Source: Candidatus Agathobaculum merdigallinarum
GTDB taxonomy: Bacteria > Bacillota > Clostridia > Oscillospirales > Butyricicoccaceae
Assembly (NCBI GenBank): GCA_019115425.1
Contig: DXDO01000001.1
Location: forward strand, 1-5,249
Reading direction: 5' to 3'
Length of the DNA: 5,249 nt
Positions 1 through 5,142 of the stretch are shown here, piece by piece. Both the position numbers and the translations under genes were made by a program. Under the pieces are notes generated by a model, which did not search any database, was not told the origin of the DNA, and worked only from the letters and a program-made list of their open reading frames with translations. Each line of letters opens with the position of its first letter. Position 1 is the first letter of the stretch.

Positions 1-40
1 GTTCGGTTATGCGCTGGATAAGAAGAAGGAGGCACAGTAA
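1..40 (+). CDS. rnfD: RnfD C-terminal end (partial)
   Basis: Only the last 12 codons and the TAA stop are present. They read FGYALDKKKEAQ in the frame that starts at base 2. The short lysine-rich cytoplasmic tail after a membrane helix, and its place directly before rnfG, fit RnfD, the membrane subunit that carries a covalent FMN in the Rnf ferredoxin:NAD+ oxidoreductase. The clostridial gene order is C-D-G-E-A-B. The ribosome binding site of rnfG (AAGGAGG, 26-32) lies inside these codons. The identity rests almost wholly on gene order, because no diagnostic motif of RnfD is inside the window. Confidence 0.75.
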   Translation, partial: FGYALDKKKEAQ

Positions 41-43
41 GTT

Positions 44-631
44 ATGGATAGCAGCAAAAAAGAAGGCGGCATCGTACAGCTTGTCGTCGTACTGGGCCTG
101 ATCACCTTTGTGTGCGCCCTGCTTCTGGGCTGTATCAACGGCGTAACCGCGGATAAGATCAAGCAGAACAACGAGAACACCCGCAACGAAGCGATGGCGG
201 CCATCATGCAGGACGCTGAGGACTTCTCCGAGGTAGAGGTTTCTGAGGACTGGACCGCACCGGCCGACAAGAACCAGCCGGTGATCTCCGGTGTATATGA
301 GGCGCAGTCCGGCGGCGAGGCCATCGGCTACTGTGTAGAGGTCAAGCCTAAGGGCTTCGGCGGCGAACTGACCATGATCGTCGGCATCAACTCGGACGGC
401 ACGGTTGCCGGCGCGCAGGTCACGGCGCACGGCGAGACCCCGGGCCTCGGCGCCAAGGCGCAGACCGACCCGAACTGGATCACCCAGTTTGCGGGCCAGC
501 CGGCGGACGGCAGTCTCGCAGTTTCCAAGGACGGGGGCACGATCAACGCCATCACCGGTTCCACCATCACGTCCCGCGCGGTAACGCTGGGCGTCAATAC
601 GGCAGCGAACTGCGTCGCAAGTCTGGGTTAA
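44..631 (+). CDS. rnfG: RnfG, FMN-binding subunit of the Rnf complex
   Basis: RnfG is the membrane-anchored flavoprotein subunit of the Na+/H+-translocating ferredoxin:NAD+ oxidoreductase. It carries covalently bound FMN on the outer face of the membrane and takes part in electron transfer through the complex. The 195-aa product has one N-terminal membrane helix (about residues 10-31) and then an FMN-binding domain. The domain shows KGFGGELTMIVGI (from about residue 103), HGETPGLGAKA, and a C-terminal TGSTITS motif at 171-177. By analogy with the family consensus S/T-G-A-T-x-T-S, Thr174 is the expected phosphoester-linked FMN residue. Length is normal for the family. The ATG at 44 follows AAGGAGG (26-32) by 11 bases and lies 3 bases after the rnfD stop. 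It is co-transcribed with the downstream rnf genes. Confidence 0.96.
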   Translation: MDSSKKEGGIVQLVVVLGLITFVCALLLGCINGVTADKIKQNNENTRNEAMAAIMQDAEDFSEVEVSEDWTAPADKNQPVISGVYEAQSGGEAIGYCVEVKPKGFGGELTMIVGINSDGTVAGAQVTAHGETPGLGAKAQTDPNWITQFAGQPADGSLAVSKDGGTINAITGSTITSRAVTLGVNTAANCVASLG

Positions 632-646
632 AGGAGGAAGAGCCAA

Positions 647-1297
647 ATGAAATTCAAAGATCAACTGAAGGCGGGCGTCATCCTCGACAACCCGATCTTT
701 ATGCAGACCATCGGCCTGTGCCCGACGCTGGCGACTTCGACCTCGCTCTCCAATGCGATCGGCATGGGCGTGGCAGCCACGGTCGTCCTGATCTGCTCCA
801 ACGTCGTTATTTCCGCGCTGCGCCGGTTTATTCCGGATAAGGTGCGTATCGCGGCGTTTATCACCATTATCGCGGCATTCGTTACCACGATCGACCTCGC
901 GCTGCAGGCATTCGTGCCGTCGCTGGCGGCGTCGCTCGGCCTGTTCCTGCCGCTGATCGTTGTTAACTGCATCATCCTCGGCCGTGCCGAGGCGTATGCG
1001 TCCAAGAACAAGGTCCTCCCCTCCGCGCTGGACGGCGTTTGCATGGGTCTGGGCTTTACCTTCGCGCTGGTTCTGATGGGCTTCTTCCGCGAGCTGCTGG
1101 GCGCAGGCACGGTTTTGTCCGGCCTGTCCACCCTGCTGCCCTTCCTCGCGGGCGTGATCCCGGCGGAAGGCTTCGCGATCCCGTTCTTCAACGCAAATCC
1201 GATGGTTATGATGATCCTGCCGGCAGGCGGCTTCCTGATGCTGGGTTTCATCTTTGCCGCGATCCAGAAGATCATGGCCGGAAAGGAGGACAAGTAA
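647..1297 (+). CDS. rnfE: RnfE, integral membrane subunit of the Rnf complex
   Basis: RnfE is a polytopic membrane subunit (NqrD/RnfE family) that pairs with RnfA as an inverted-topology partner. In Rnf/Nqr structures the two together hold an intramembrane [2Fe-2S] cluster that passes electrons across the membrane. The 216-aa product is almost entirely hydrophobic with about six helices. It shows the two family Cys motifs: GLCPTLA (Cys25) and VVNCIILGRAEA (Cys108). These are the expected cluster ligands. The GFFRELLGAG loop is also typical. The ATG at 647 has AAGGAGG at 631-637, 9 bases upstream. The stop TAA is immediately followed by the rnfA start, so translation of the two is likely coupled. 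Confidence 0.97.
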   Translation: MKFKDQLKAGVILDNPIFMQTIGLCPTLATSTSLSNAIGMGVAATVVLICSNVVISALRRFIPDKVRIAAFITIIAAFVTTIDLALQAFVPSLAASLGLFLPLIVVNCIILGRAEAYASKNKVLPSALDGVCMGLGFTFALVLMGFFRELLGAGTVLSGLSTLLPFLAGVIPAEGFAIPFFNANPMVMMILPAGGFLMLGFIFAAIQKIMAGKEDK

Positions 1298-1912
1298 ATG
1301 CCTTTCGTATTTCCTGATGCAATGAGCCTGACCGAGATCCTGTCGCTCGCTGTAGCGTCCATTCTGGTCAACAACTACATCCTTGTCCAGTTCCTGGGCT
1401 GCTGCTCGTTCTTCGGCGTTTCCAAAAAGACCGATACCGCAATCGGCATGGGCATGGCGGTTGTATTCGTTATGGCCCTGTCCAGTGCGGTTACCTGGGC
1501 GGTGCAATACTTCATCCTCGAGCCGCTGAATCTGCAGTACATGCAGACCATCGCGTTCATCCTGGTTATTGCAACGCTCGTGCAGTTCGTCGAGATGTTC
1601 ATGAAAAAGTCGATGCCCGCGCTGTATTCCGCGCTCGGTATCTTCCTGCCCCTGATCACCACCAACTGCGCGGTGCTCGGTGCGGCTATCTCGAACATCG
1701 ACAATAGCTATTCGTTCATCGGCTCGATGGTTTACGGTGTCGGCTCCGGCTTGGGCTACACGCTGGCGATCGTCCTGTTCTCCTCGATCCGTGAGCGTCT
1801 GGATGCAACCTCGAAGTGCCCCAAGTGCTTTGAAGGTTTCCCGATCGCGCTGGTTTCCGCGGCGCTGCTCGCGATGTCCTTCATGGGCTTCTCCGGCCTG
1901 TCGATCTGGTAA
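1298..1912 (+). CDS. rnfA: RnfA, integral membrane subunit of the Rnf complex
   Basis: RnfA is the second member of the RnfA/RnfE (NqrE/NqrD) pair and supplies the other half of the intramembrane [2Fe-2S] site. Six hydrophobic segments are visible. Family motifs are ILVNNYILVQFLGCC (Cys35, Cys36), TAIGMGMAVVF, and GIFLPLITTNCAVLG (Cys124). The last membrane segment follows FEGFPIAL. The start at 1298 gives 204 aa, slightly longer than the usual 190-195. It is preferred because AAGGAGG at 1283-1289 sits 8 bases upstream. An in-frame ATG at 1322 would give 196 aa, closer to the usual N-terminus, but has no ribosome binding site. An unusual CPKC pair (Cys174, Cys177) lies in the loop before the last helix. 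Confidence 0.97.
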   Translation: MPFVFPDAMSLTEILSLAVASILVNNYILVQFLGCCSFFGVSKKTDTAIGMGMAVVFVMALSSAVTWAVQYFILEPLNLQYMQTIAFILVIATLVQFVEMFMKKSMPALYSALGIFLPLITTNCAVLGAAISNIDNSYSFIGSMVYGVGSGLGYTLAIVLFSSIRERLDATSKCPKCFEGFPIALVSAALLAMSFMGFSGLSIW

Positions 1913-1932
1913 GCAAGGGGGAAAGATAAGAA

Positions 1933-2844
1933 ATGGATATGCAAAATATCATTGCGGCAGTCGCTGTCCTGTTTGTCATGGGCGTTGTGTTTGCGATCCT
2001 GCTCGGCATTGCGGCCAAGGTGTTCGCGGTCGAGGTGGATGAGCGCGTGCCGCTGGTTCGTGAGTGCCTGCCGGGTGCAAACTGCGGCGGCTGCGGCTAT
2101 CCGGGCTGCGACGGTCTGGCTGCCGCGATCGTAGAAGGTACGGCGCCGGTCAACGGCTGTCCGGTCGGCGGCGCTGCCGCGGCGGAGAAGATCGCCGCGG
2201 TGATGGGCGTTGCGGTCGAGACCGGCGAGCGCAAGGTGGCGCACGTTTACTGCAACGGCGGCTGCAATGCCGTTGACAAGACCAAGTATGAGGGCCTGCA
2301 GGACTGTACCGCAGCGATGCGCGTTGCAGGCGGCCCGAAGGCCTGCGCCTACGGCTGCATGGGCCTCGGCTCTTGCGTCAAGGCCTGCGCATTTGACGCG
2401 ATTCATGTTGTGGACGGCGTTGCCAAGGTTGACACAGAAAAGTGCGTGGCCTGCGGCAAGTGTGTCGCGGCCTGCCCGAAGAAGCTGATCGATCTGGTGC
2501 CCGAGTCCAAGAAGGTTCACGTCAACTGTGTGAACAAGGATAAGGGTCCGGAGGTCGTAAAGGTCTGCTCCAACGGCTGTATTGGCTGCAAGATGTGCGA
2601 AAAGACCTGTAAGTTCGACGCGATCCACGTGGTCGACGGCGTTGCCAAGATCGACTACGACAAGTGCAAGAACTGCAAGATGTGCGCCAAGGCCTGCCCG
2701 AAGGGCTGCATCGAGCCTGTCCCGACCGAAGAGGAAAAGGCCAAGTTCAAGGAGATGCAGGCAAAGCAGGCTGCCGCCGCCAAGGCCAAGGCAGAGGCTG
2801 CCAAGGCGGAAGCCGCCGCGGCTCCGGCTGCTGAGGACAAGTAA
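1933..2844 (+). CDS. rnfB: RnfB, multi-[4Fe-4S] ferredoxin subunit of the Rnf complex
   Basis: RnfB is the cytoplasmic iron-sulfur subunit thought to accept electrons from reduced ferredoxin and feed them into Rnf. The 303-aa product starts with a membrane anchor (about residues 5-28). A 4Fe-4S (Fer4_21-like) domain follows, with ANCGGCGYPGC and a later CP (Cys51, Cys54, Cys59, Cys76). Next comes the RnfB-specific region YCNGGC...DC...GGPKACAYGC. Four ferredoxin-type Cys motifs then form two similar modules, both containing FDAIHVVDGVAK. This is compatible with about six clusters, as proposed for clostridial RnfB. The last 40 or so residues are an Ala/Lys/Glu-rich tail without cysteines. The ATG at 1933 has a GGGGG-type ribosome binding site at 1915-1921. 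A second in-frame ATG at 1939 is possible. The TAA stop overlaps the mrnC ATG by one base. Confidence 0.97.
   Translation: MDMQNIIAAVAVLFVMGVVFAILLGIAAKVFAVEVDERVPLVRECLPGANCGGCGYPGCDGLAAAIVEGTAPVNGCPVGGAAAAEKIAAVMGVAVETGERKVAHVYCNGGCNAVDKTKYEGLQDCTAAMRVAGGPKACAYGCMGLGSCVKACAFDAIHVVDGVAKVDTEKCVACGKCVAACPKKLIDLVPESKKVHVNCVNKDKGPEVVKVCSNGCIGCKMCEKTCKFDAIHVVDGVAKIDYDKCKNCKMCAKACPKGCIEPVPTEEEKAKFKEMQAKQAAAAKAKAEAAKAEAAAAPAAEDK
2344..2724 (+). repeat. Internal duplication of a 2x[4Fe-4S] module in rnfB
   Basis: Two 53-codon segments, 2344-2502 and 2566-2724, align without gaps at an exact offset of 222 bases. By hand count about 31 of 53 residues agree. Both have CxxxC, CxxxC, a shared 12-residue block FDAIHVVDGVAK, then CxxCxxCxxxCP. 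Each therefore encodes a bacterial-type two-cluster ferredoxin fold. The first copy has an altered first motif (GCMGLGSC where the second has the canonical spacing GCIGCKMC). This points to duplication followed by divergence in the RnfB lineage. Confidence 0.85.
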
Positions 2845-3245
2845 TGGACTATCTGCATCCCAAGCTGGATGACGCTGCTATCGCCCGCATGTCGAGCCTC
2901 GCGCTCGCCCATGTGGGCGATGCCGTTTATGAGGTGCTGGTACGGTCGTACCTCGCCTGCGGCGGCACCCAGACCGCAAAGAATCTGCACAGCCGCACGG
3001 TGACGCTCGTGCGTGCCTCAGCACAGGCGGAAGCGGTGCAGCGCATCCTGCCGCTGCTTGATGAGGATGAGGAAACGGTTTTCCGCCACGGCCGCAATGC
3101 CAAGCCGAAAACCGTGCCCAAGTCCGCGTCCGTCGCGGAATATGCGCAGGCGACCGCACTCGAAGCGCTGTTCGGCTGGCTGTACCTCAAACAGCGGTAC
3201 GACCGCATCAACGAGCTGTTTGCGGTGATTGAGCAGGGGTTTTAG
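2844..3245 (+). CDS. mrnC: Mini-ribonuclease III (MrnC family)
   Basis: Mini-RNase III is a dimeric RNase III-like enzyme that lacks the double-stranded-RNA-binding domain. In Bacillus subtilis it matures the ends of 23S rRNA in pre-50S particles. The 133-aa product matches the family in length and motifs. ALAHVGDAVYEVLVRSYL carries the catalytic Asp (Asp26). HGRNAKPKTVPKSASVAEYAQATALEALFGWLYL contains the basic RNA-contact region and the second acidic residue (Glu107). The ATG overlaps the rnfB stop by one base (TAATG), and a GAGGA at 2833-2837 lies 6 bases upstream, so translation is probably coupled to rnfB. In many Firmicutes mrnC instead follows cysS. No clear terminator separates it from the rnf genes, so it appears to be the last gene of that operon. 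Confidence 0.95.
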   Translation: MDYLHPKLDDAAIARMSSLALAHVGDAVYEVLVRSYLACGGTQTAKNLHSRTVTLVRASAQAEAVQRILPLLDEDEETVFRHGRNAKPKTVPKSASVAEYAQATALEALFGWLYLKQRYDRINELFAVIEQGF

Positions 3246-3252
3246 CAAGCAA

Positions 3253-3375
3253 AAAGGAACGCCCATCGGGCGTATCCTCACAAGGATAACAACCGAAACC
3301 GTTCAGAGCATAAAGGAACTGCTGCGGGGAGCGGGTCCACAAGGATAACAATGAGGAACCACTTCGGAGCATAAA
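3253..3375. repeat. Degenerate tandem repeat, two copies, period about 60 bp
   Basis: AAAGGAAC occurs at 3253-3260 and 3312-3319, and CACAAGGATAACAA at 3279-3292 and 3338-3351, both pairs offset by exactly 59 bases. A third block, ending in GAGCATAAA, occurs at 3306-3314 and 3367-3375, offset by 61. The order and spacing of the blocks are the same in both copies, so this is a true tandem duplication rather than chance word sharing. Sequence between the blocks has diverged. It encodes nothing recognisable on either strand. Confidence 0.8.
3255..3278 (+). terminator. Hairpin after mrnC without T-tract (possible damaged terminator)
   Basis: AGGAACGCCC (3255-3264) pairs with GGGCGTATCCT (3268-3278) over 10 base pairs with one bulged A (3274) and a 3-base loop ATC. 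It lies 10 bases after the mrnC stop and is preceded by an A-run, as in a bidirectional terminator. The expected run of Ts is absent and the tandem repeat continues in its place. Intrinsic termination here is therefore doubtful. Confidence 0.35.
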
Positions 3376-3432
3376 AACTGTCACAGAACTTTGCTAGGGG
3401 CGGTAGATTTTGAAATGCCACCCGACTCTGCT

Positions 3433-3474
3433 CCACCGCCAGCCAGTGCATTGAGCAGGCACGGGAGGCGGTGG
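3433..3474. repeat. GC-rich inverted repeat upstream of the antitoxin promoter
   Basis: CCACCGCC (3433-3440) is perfectly complementary to GGCGGTGG (3467-3474). Inside it, GTGC (3446-3449) pairs with GCAC (3459-3462) around a 9-base loop. The structure ends 43 bases before the -35 box. There is no T-tract, so it is not a terminator. It may be a folded leader remnant or a short dispersed element. Confidence 0.5.
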
Positions 3475-3517
3475 CACAGGGCAGGCAAGAAGTTGAATGC
3501 AGTAGTAAAAATCGCGG

Positions 3518-3546
3518 TTGAATTTTACAGCAGACTGAGATATACT
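3518..3546 (+). promoter_or_regulatory. Sigma-70-type promoter of the toxin-antitoxin operon
   Basis: TTGAAT (3518-3523) and TATACT (3541-3546) are separated by exactly 17 bases. They are one and two mismatches away from the consensus TTGACA/TATAAT at the key positions, in an AT-rich patch of an otherwise GC-rich region. Transcription would begin near 3553, just upstream of the antitoxin ribosome binding site, giving a very short leader. Phd/YefM antitoxins usually repress their own promoter, but I see no clear palindromic operator overlapping it. Confidence 0.7.
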
Positions 3547-3571
3547 AAGGGTAGGAAAGGGGCTGAACACC

Positions 3572-3835
3572 ATGCCGAATATCAAACCCATCTCTGATCT
3601 GCGCAATTACACCGAGGTTCTGCATGATGTAGCAGTGGGTGCTCCGGTATTTCTGACCAAGAATGGCCGTGGCCGGTATGCTATCGTGGATATGCAGGAC
3701 TATGAGCGGGCACAGGCCACCATCCGGCTGATGAACGAGCTTGCCAAGGGCCAGAAATCCGGTGAAACCGAAGGCTGGCTGACACCGGAGGACATGAGGG
3801 CACATTTCCGTGCGAGGGCAAATGGGGAAAAATAA
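3572..3835 (+). CDS. Type II antitoxin, Phd/YefM family
   Basis: The 87-aa product is the likely antitoxin of the pair with the downstream toxin. The N-terminal half, IKPISDLRNYTEVLHDVAVGAPVFLTKNGRGRYAIVDMQDYE (in full at about residues 4-45), is the classic Phd/YefM DNA-binding dimer domain with its ISDLRNY, G-x-P-V-x-L-T-K-N-G-R and D-Y-E signatures. The C-terminal half (EGWLTPEDMRAHF) would be the flexible toxin-neutralising segment. The ATG at 3572 follows an AGGAAAGGGG ribosome binding site (3553-3562). Its end overlaps the toxin start, the usual arrangement that couples production of the two. It is probably autoregulated from the promoter at 3518-3546 (family knowledge). Confidence 0.93.
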   Translation: MPNIKPISDLRNYTEVLHDVAVGAPVFLTKNGRGRYAIVDMQDYERAQATIRLMNELAKGQKSGETEGWLTPEDMRAHFRARANGEK

Positions 3836-4163
3836 GATACACTACACGGCGGAGTCGCGTCGGGATTTGGATTCGATATGGGATTACATCGCGTCCGATC
3901 TTCAAAATGTTTCTGCGGCAGAGCGCATTGTAGACCGCATTATGGACGATGTGGATCGCTTGGAACACCATGCAGAAATGGGCGCACTACTGTCCTCGAT
4001 TGCCGATGTGGAGAGCGACTACCGCTTTCTGGTGACAGGCAGCTACCTCACCTTTTACCGGGTGCATGGCAGCGATGTCTATGTGGATCGTGTGCTCTAT
4101 GGCCGCCGTGACTATCTGCGGATCCTCTTTGGCGATACGCAGGACGAGGAAACCGAAGAATAA
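3822..4163 (+). CDS. Type II toxin, RelE/ParE family
   Basis: The 113-aa product resembles small RelE/ParE toxins, which either cut mRNA in the ribosome (RelE) or poison DNA gyrase (ParE). Which activity applies cannot be told from sequence. Helical N-terminus: YTAESRRDLDSIWDYIASDL. C-terminal sheet: YRFLVTGSYLTFYRVHGSDVYVDRVLYGRRDYLRILFG, a very typical family ending whose residues 66-103 include the conserved basic and tyrosine positions. The ATG at 3822 is chosen because it gives the usual family N-terminus and overlaps the antitoxin by 14 bases. A GTG at 3810, in frame, has a better-spaced GAGGG (3796-3800) and would add four residues. An intrinsic terminator follows 17 bases after the stop. 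Confidence 0.9.
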   Translation: MGKNKIHYTAESRRDLDSIWDYIASDLQNVSAAERIVDRIMDDVDRLEHHAEMGALLSSIADVESDYRFLVTGSYLTFYRVHGSDVYVDRVLYGRRDYLRILFGDTQDEETEE

Positions 4164-4180
4164 AAAATGTATGGATTGAG

Positions 4181-4211
4181 AAACCGCTTGCAGAAATGCA
4201 GGCGGTTTTTT
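4181..4211 (+). terminator. Intrinsic terminator of the toxin-antitoxin operon
   Basis: A 12-bp stem, AAACCGCTTGCA (4181-4192) with TGCAGGCGGTTT (4197-4208) including one G-U pair, closes a GAAA tetraloop. It runs into six Ts (4206-4211). It begins 17 bases after the toxin stop, and it faces the convergent leftward gene. Confidence 0.9.
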
Positions 4212-4212
4212 C

Positions 4213-4315
4213 ATGCAAAGGAGCGTGAGCTATCAGACAATACCCAGTCATCTACGCCGACCCGCTCTGGCGGGTATTCCGCGAAGAAGGTGCAGGGAGC
4301 GTCGGAGCACCACTA
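4213..4315 (+). pseudogene. MT-A70 family adenine methyltransferase, N-terminal fragment with frameshifts
   Basis: The region reads YPVIYADPLWR in the frame from 4241, matching the start of phage-type MT-A70 methyltransferases, where the catalytic motif is DPPW. Here the second Pro is Leu. If one G of the GGG run at 4272-4274 is removed, the reading continues as WRYSAKKVQGASEHHY (4268-4315), the next conserved block of the family, normally followed by PTM. The match stops abruptly at 4315. Upstream, the YPV frame meets TGA at 4226-4228. A second one-base slip near 4239 would join it to an ATG at 4213 (MQRSVSYQT). These enzymes methylate N6 of adenine in DNA. This remnant of about 30 codons cannot be active. 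Family assignment is from motif memory. Confidence 0.75.
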
Positions 4316-5129
4316 GCATAAACACTTTCTGGCAGTGCTTGCACAGCCGCAGCGGCTTTGCATCGTCTACCAGCATGAAGCTGAACATCATTTGGATACC
4401 CAGCAAAAGCGAGTGGAAGTCCCAGTAAATCGTCGGCTTTTCCAGCAGCTCGATGTGGTAGCTGGGCGCGATCCCGCCAAAGGCCGCCATCGCCTTGCGG
4501 TACAGGTTCAGGGTACCCTCGTCGATGGAATCATAGTCATGGTAGTACAAAATGGAGGTCGTCAGCGTGAAGGCCCAGTCTTTAAACTGTTGGGCCACCC
4601 AGTCATAGGGTTCCGCATATTCCCGCTGGAAGCTCATGTTTTTCGCCATCGGATCGTCGGCAAAGGTCATGGTCAGCGCGATCATCGTGCGGTCACCGGA
4701 AAACGTCCAGTCGGATTCCATACCTTTTTTCACCACATCCAGCTGATCAAAGGGATAGAACAGCGCCAGATAATCCTCCGTCTCCATCGTCTCCACCTTG
4801 ATGATGTGGTTTTTCGGCAGATAGACCGCCTCATAGTCCATGAAAGACGGCGTGGTGGGCAGCGCTGTCATCAGGCCTAGCAGGCCGTACTTTGTGACAA
4901 ATTCCAGAATGGCCACCTCCACGTCCACATCCGTCCTGCGGCCCATCATCAGCATCCCCACATTGAGGGCATCCAGCACCATGCCGGACATTTCCTTCAT
5001 GGGGTTATACACATCGGGCTTCGCATCTTTGGCCGGTGTGATGTACCGCTTTCCATCGGCGGCAGCTTTCAGTTCATAGCGGTCATACCGCACCCAATGA
5101 GAACGGGATTGCTCAAACAAATTCTTCAT
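4248..5129 (-). CDS. Uncharacterised protein with C-terminal CxxC half-motif and foreign tail (probably truncated)
   Basis: The 293-aa product is of unknown function. It is soluble in appearance, rich in aromatic residues and methionine, with no signal peptide. Distinct segments are YGLLGLMTALPTTPSFMDYEAVYLPK (around residues 80-105), the aromatic stretch LYYHDYDSIDEGTLNLYRKAM, a hydrophobic helix-like DFHSLLLGIQMMFSFML, and LCKHCQKVF at 262-270. The Cys263-x-x-Cys266 pair looks like the first half of a zinc ribbon. A second CxxC is missing because residues 271-293 (Arg-rich) are the antisense of the methyltransferase fragment on the other strand. The start at 5129 is chosen over the TTG at 5150 because GAGGA (complement of 5138-5142) lies 8 bases before it. 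Only 11 bases separate it from the upstream regulator-like gene, so they share an operon. Confidence 0.75.
   Translation of the reverse strand: MKNLFEQSRSHWVRYDRYELKAAADGKRYITPAKDAKPDVYNPMKEMSGMVLDALNVGMLMMGRRTDVDVEVAILEFVTKYGLLGLMTALPTTPSFMDYEAVYLPKNHIIKVETMETEDYLALFYPFDQLDVVKKGMESDWTFSGDRTMIALTMTFADDPMAKNMSFQREYAEPYDWVAQQFKDWAFTLTTSILYYHDYDSIDEGTLNLYRKAMAAFGGIAPSYHIELLEKPTIYWDFHSLLLGIQMMFSFMLVDDAKPLRLCKHCQKVFMLVVLRRSLHLLRGIPARAGRRR
4315..4322. other. Rearrangement junction between the methyltransferase remnant and the leftward gene
   Basis: On the left, MT-A70 homology on the + strand ends at 4315 in the middle of the HHY(PTM) motif. On the right, the conserved CKHCQKVF coding of the leftward protein ends at 4320-4322. 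The eight bases between, AGCATAAA, also occur twice in the tandem repeat (3307-3314 and 3368-3375). This places the breakpoint within a few bases. Confidence 0.6.
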
Positions 5130-5137
5130 ATCACCGT

Positions 5138-5142
5138 TCCTC
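5138..5142 (-). promoter_or_regulatory. Ribosome binding site deciding the start of the leftward unknown gene
   Basis: Read on the minus strand this is GAGGA, 8 bases before the ATG at 5129. It overlaps the stop codon of the upstream gene (5141-5143), an arrangement that favours coupled translation. It supports 5129 rather than the TTG at 5150. Confidence 0.75.

Larger units (their letters stand above)
3246..3571. other. Gene-free spacer between mrnC and the toxin-antitoxin pair
   Basis: No open frame here has a ribosome binding site or a recognisable protein. The stretch holds a terminator-like hairpin lacking a T-tract (3255-3278), a degenerate tandem repeat of about 60 bp (3253-3375), a GC-rich inverted repeat (3433-3474), and the promoter of the antitoxin gene (3518-3546). 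Confidence 0.8.

Noticed and set aside
125..136. Lipobox-like LLGC near the end of the RnfG membrane helix
   Set aside because: RnfG is anchored by an uncleaved helix, and Leu directly before the Gly-Cys is a poor lipobox.
661..1374. Leftward open frame of 237 codons opposite rnfE
   Set aside because: No ribosome binding site and a basic low-complexity translation; rnfE on the + strand explains the region fully.
1756..2628. Long leftward open frame of 290 codons opposite rnfA/rnfB
   Set aside because: It is the antisense shadow of rnfB, whose cysteine motifs are unmistakable. GC-rich codon use leaves few stops on the other strand.
3253..3375. Possible CRISPR repeat-spacer array
   Set aside because: Only two degenerate units, with several short conserved blocks rather than one exact repeat, and no cas genes nearby.
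3414..3521. Short frame with a helix-like stretch IEQAREAVAQGRQEVE
   Set aside because: Looks mildly protein-like and could be gene debris, but it has no start or ribosome binding site and is too short to assign.
3391..3597. Open frame of 68 codons in the spacer before the antitoxin
   Set aside because: Starts without a ribosome binding site, runs across the promoter and into the antitoxin gene, and resembles no protein.
4335..4880. Rightward open frame of 181 codons
   Set aside because: Antisense of the leftward 293-aa gene, whose start, ribosome binding site and coupling to its upstream neighbour are better supported.
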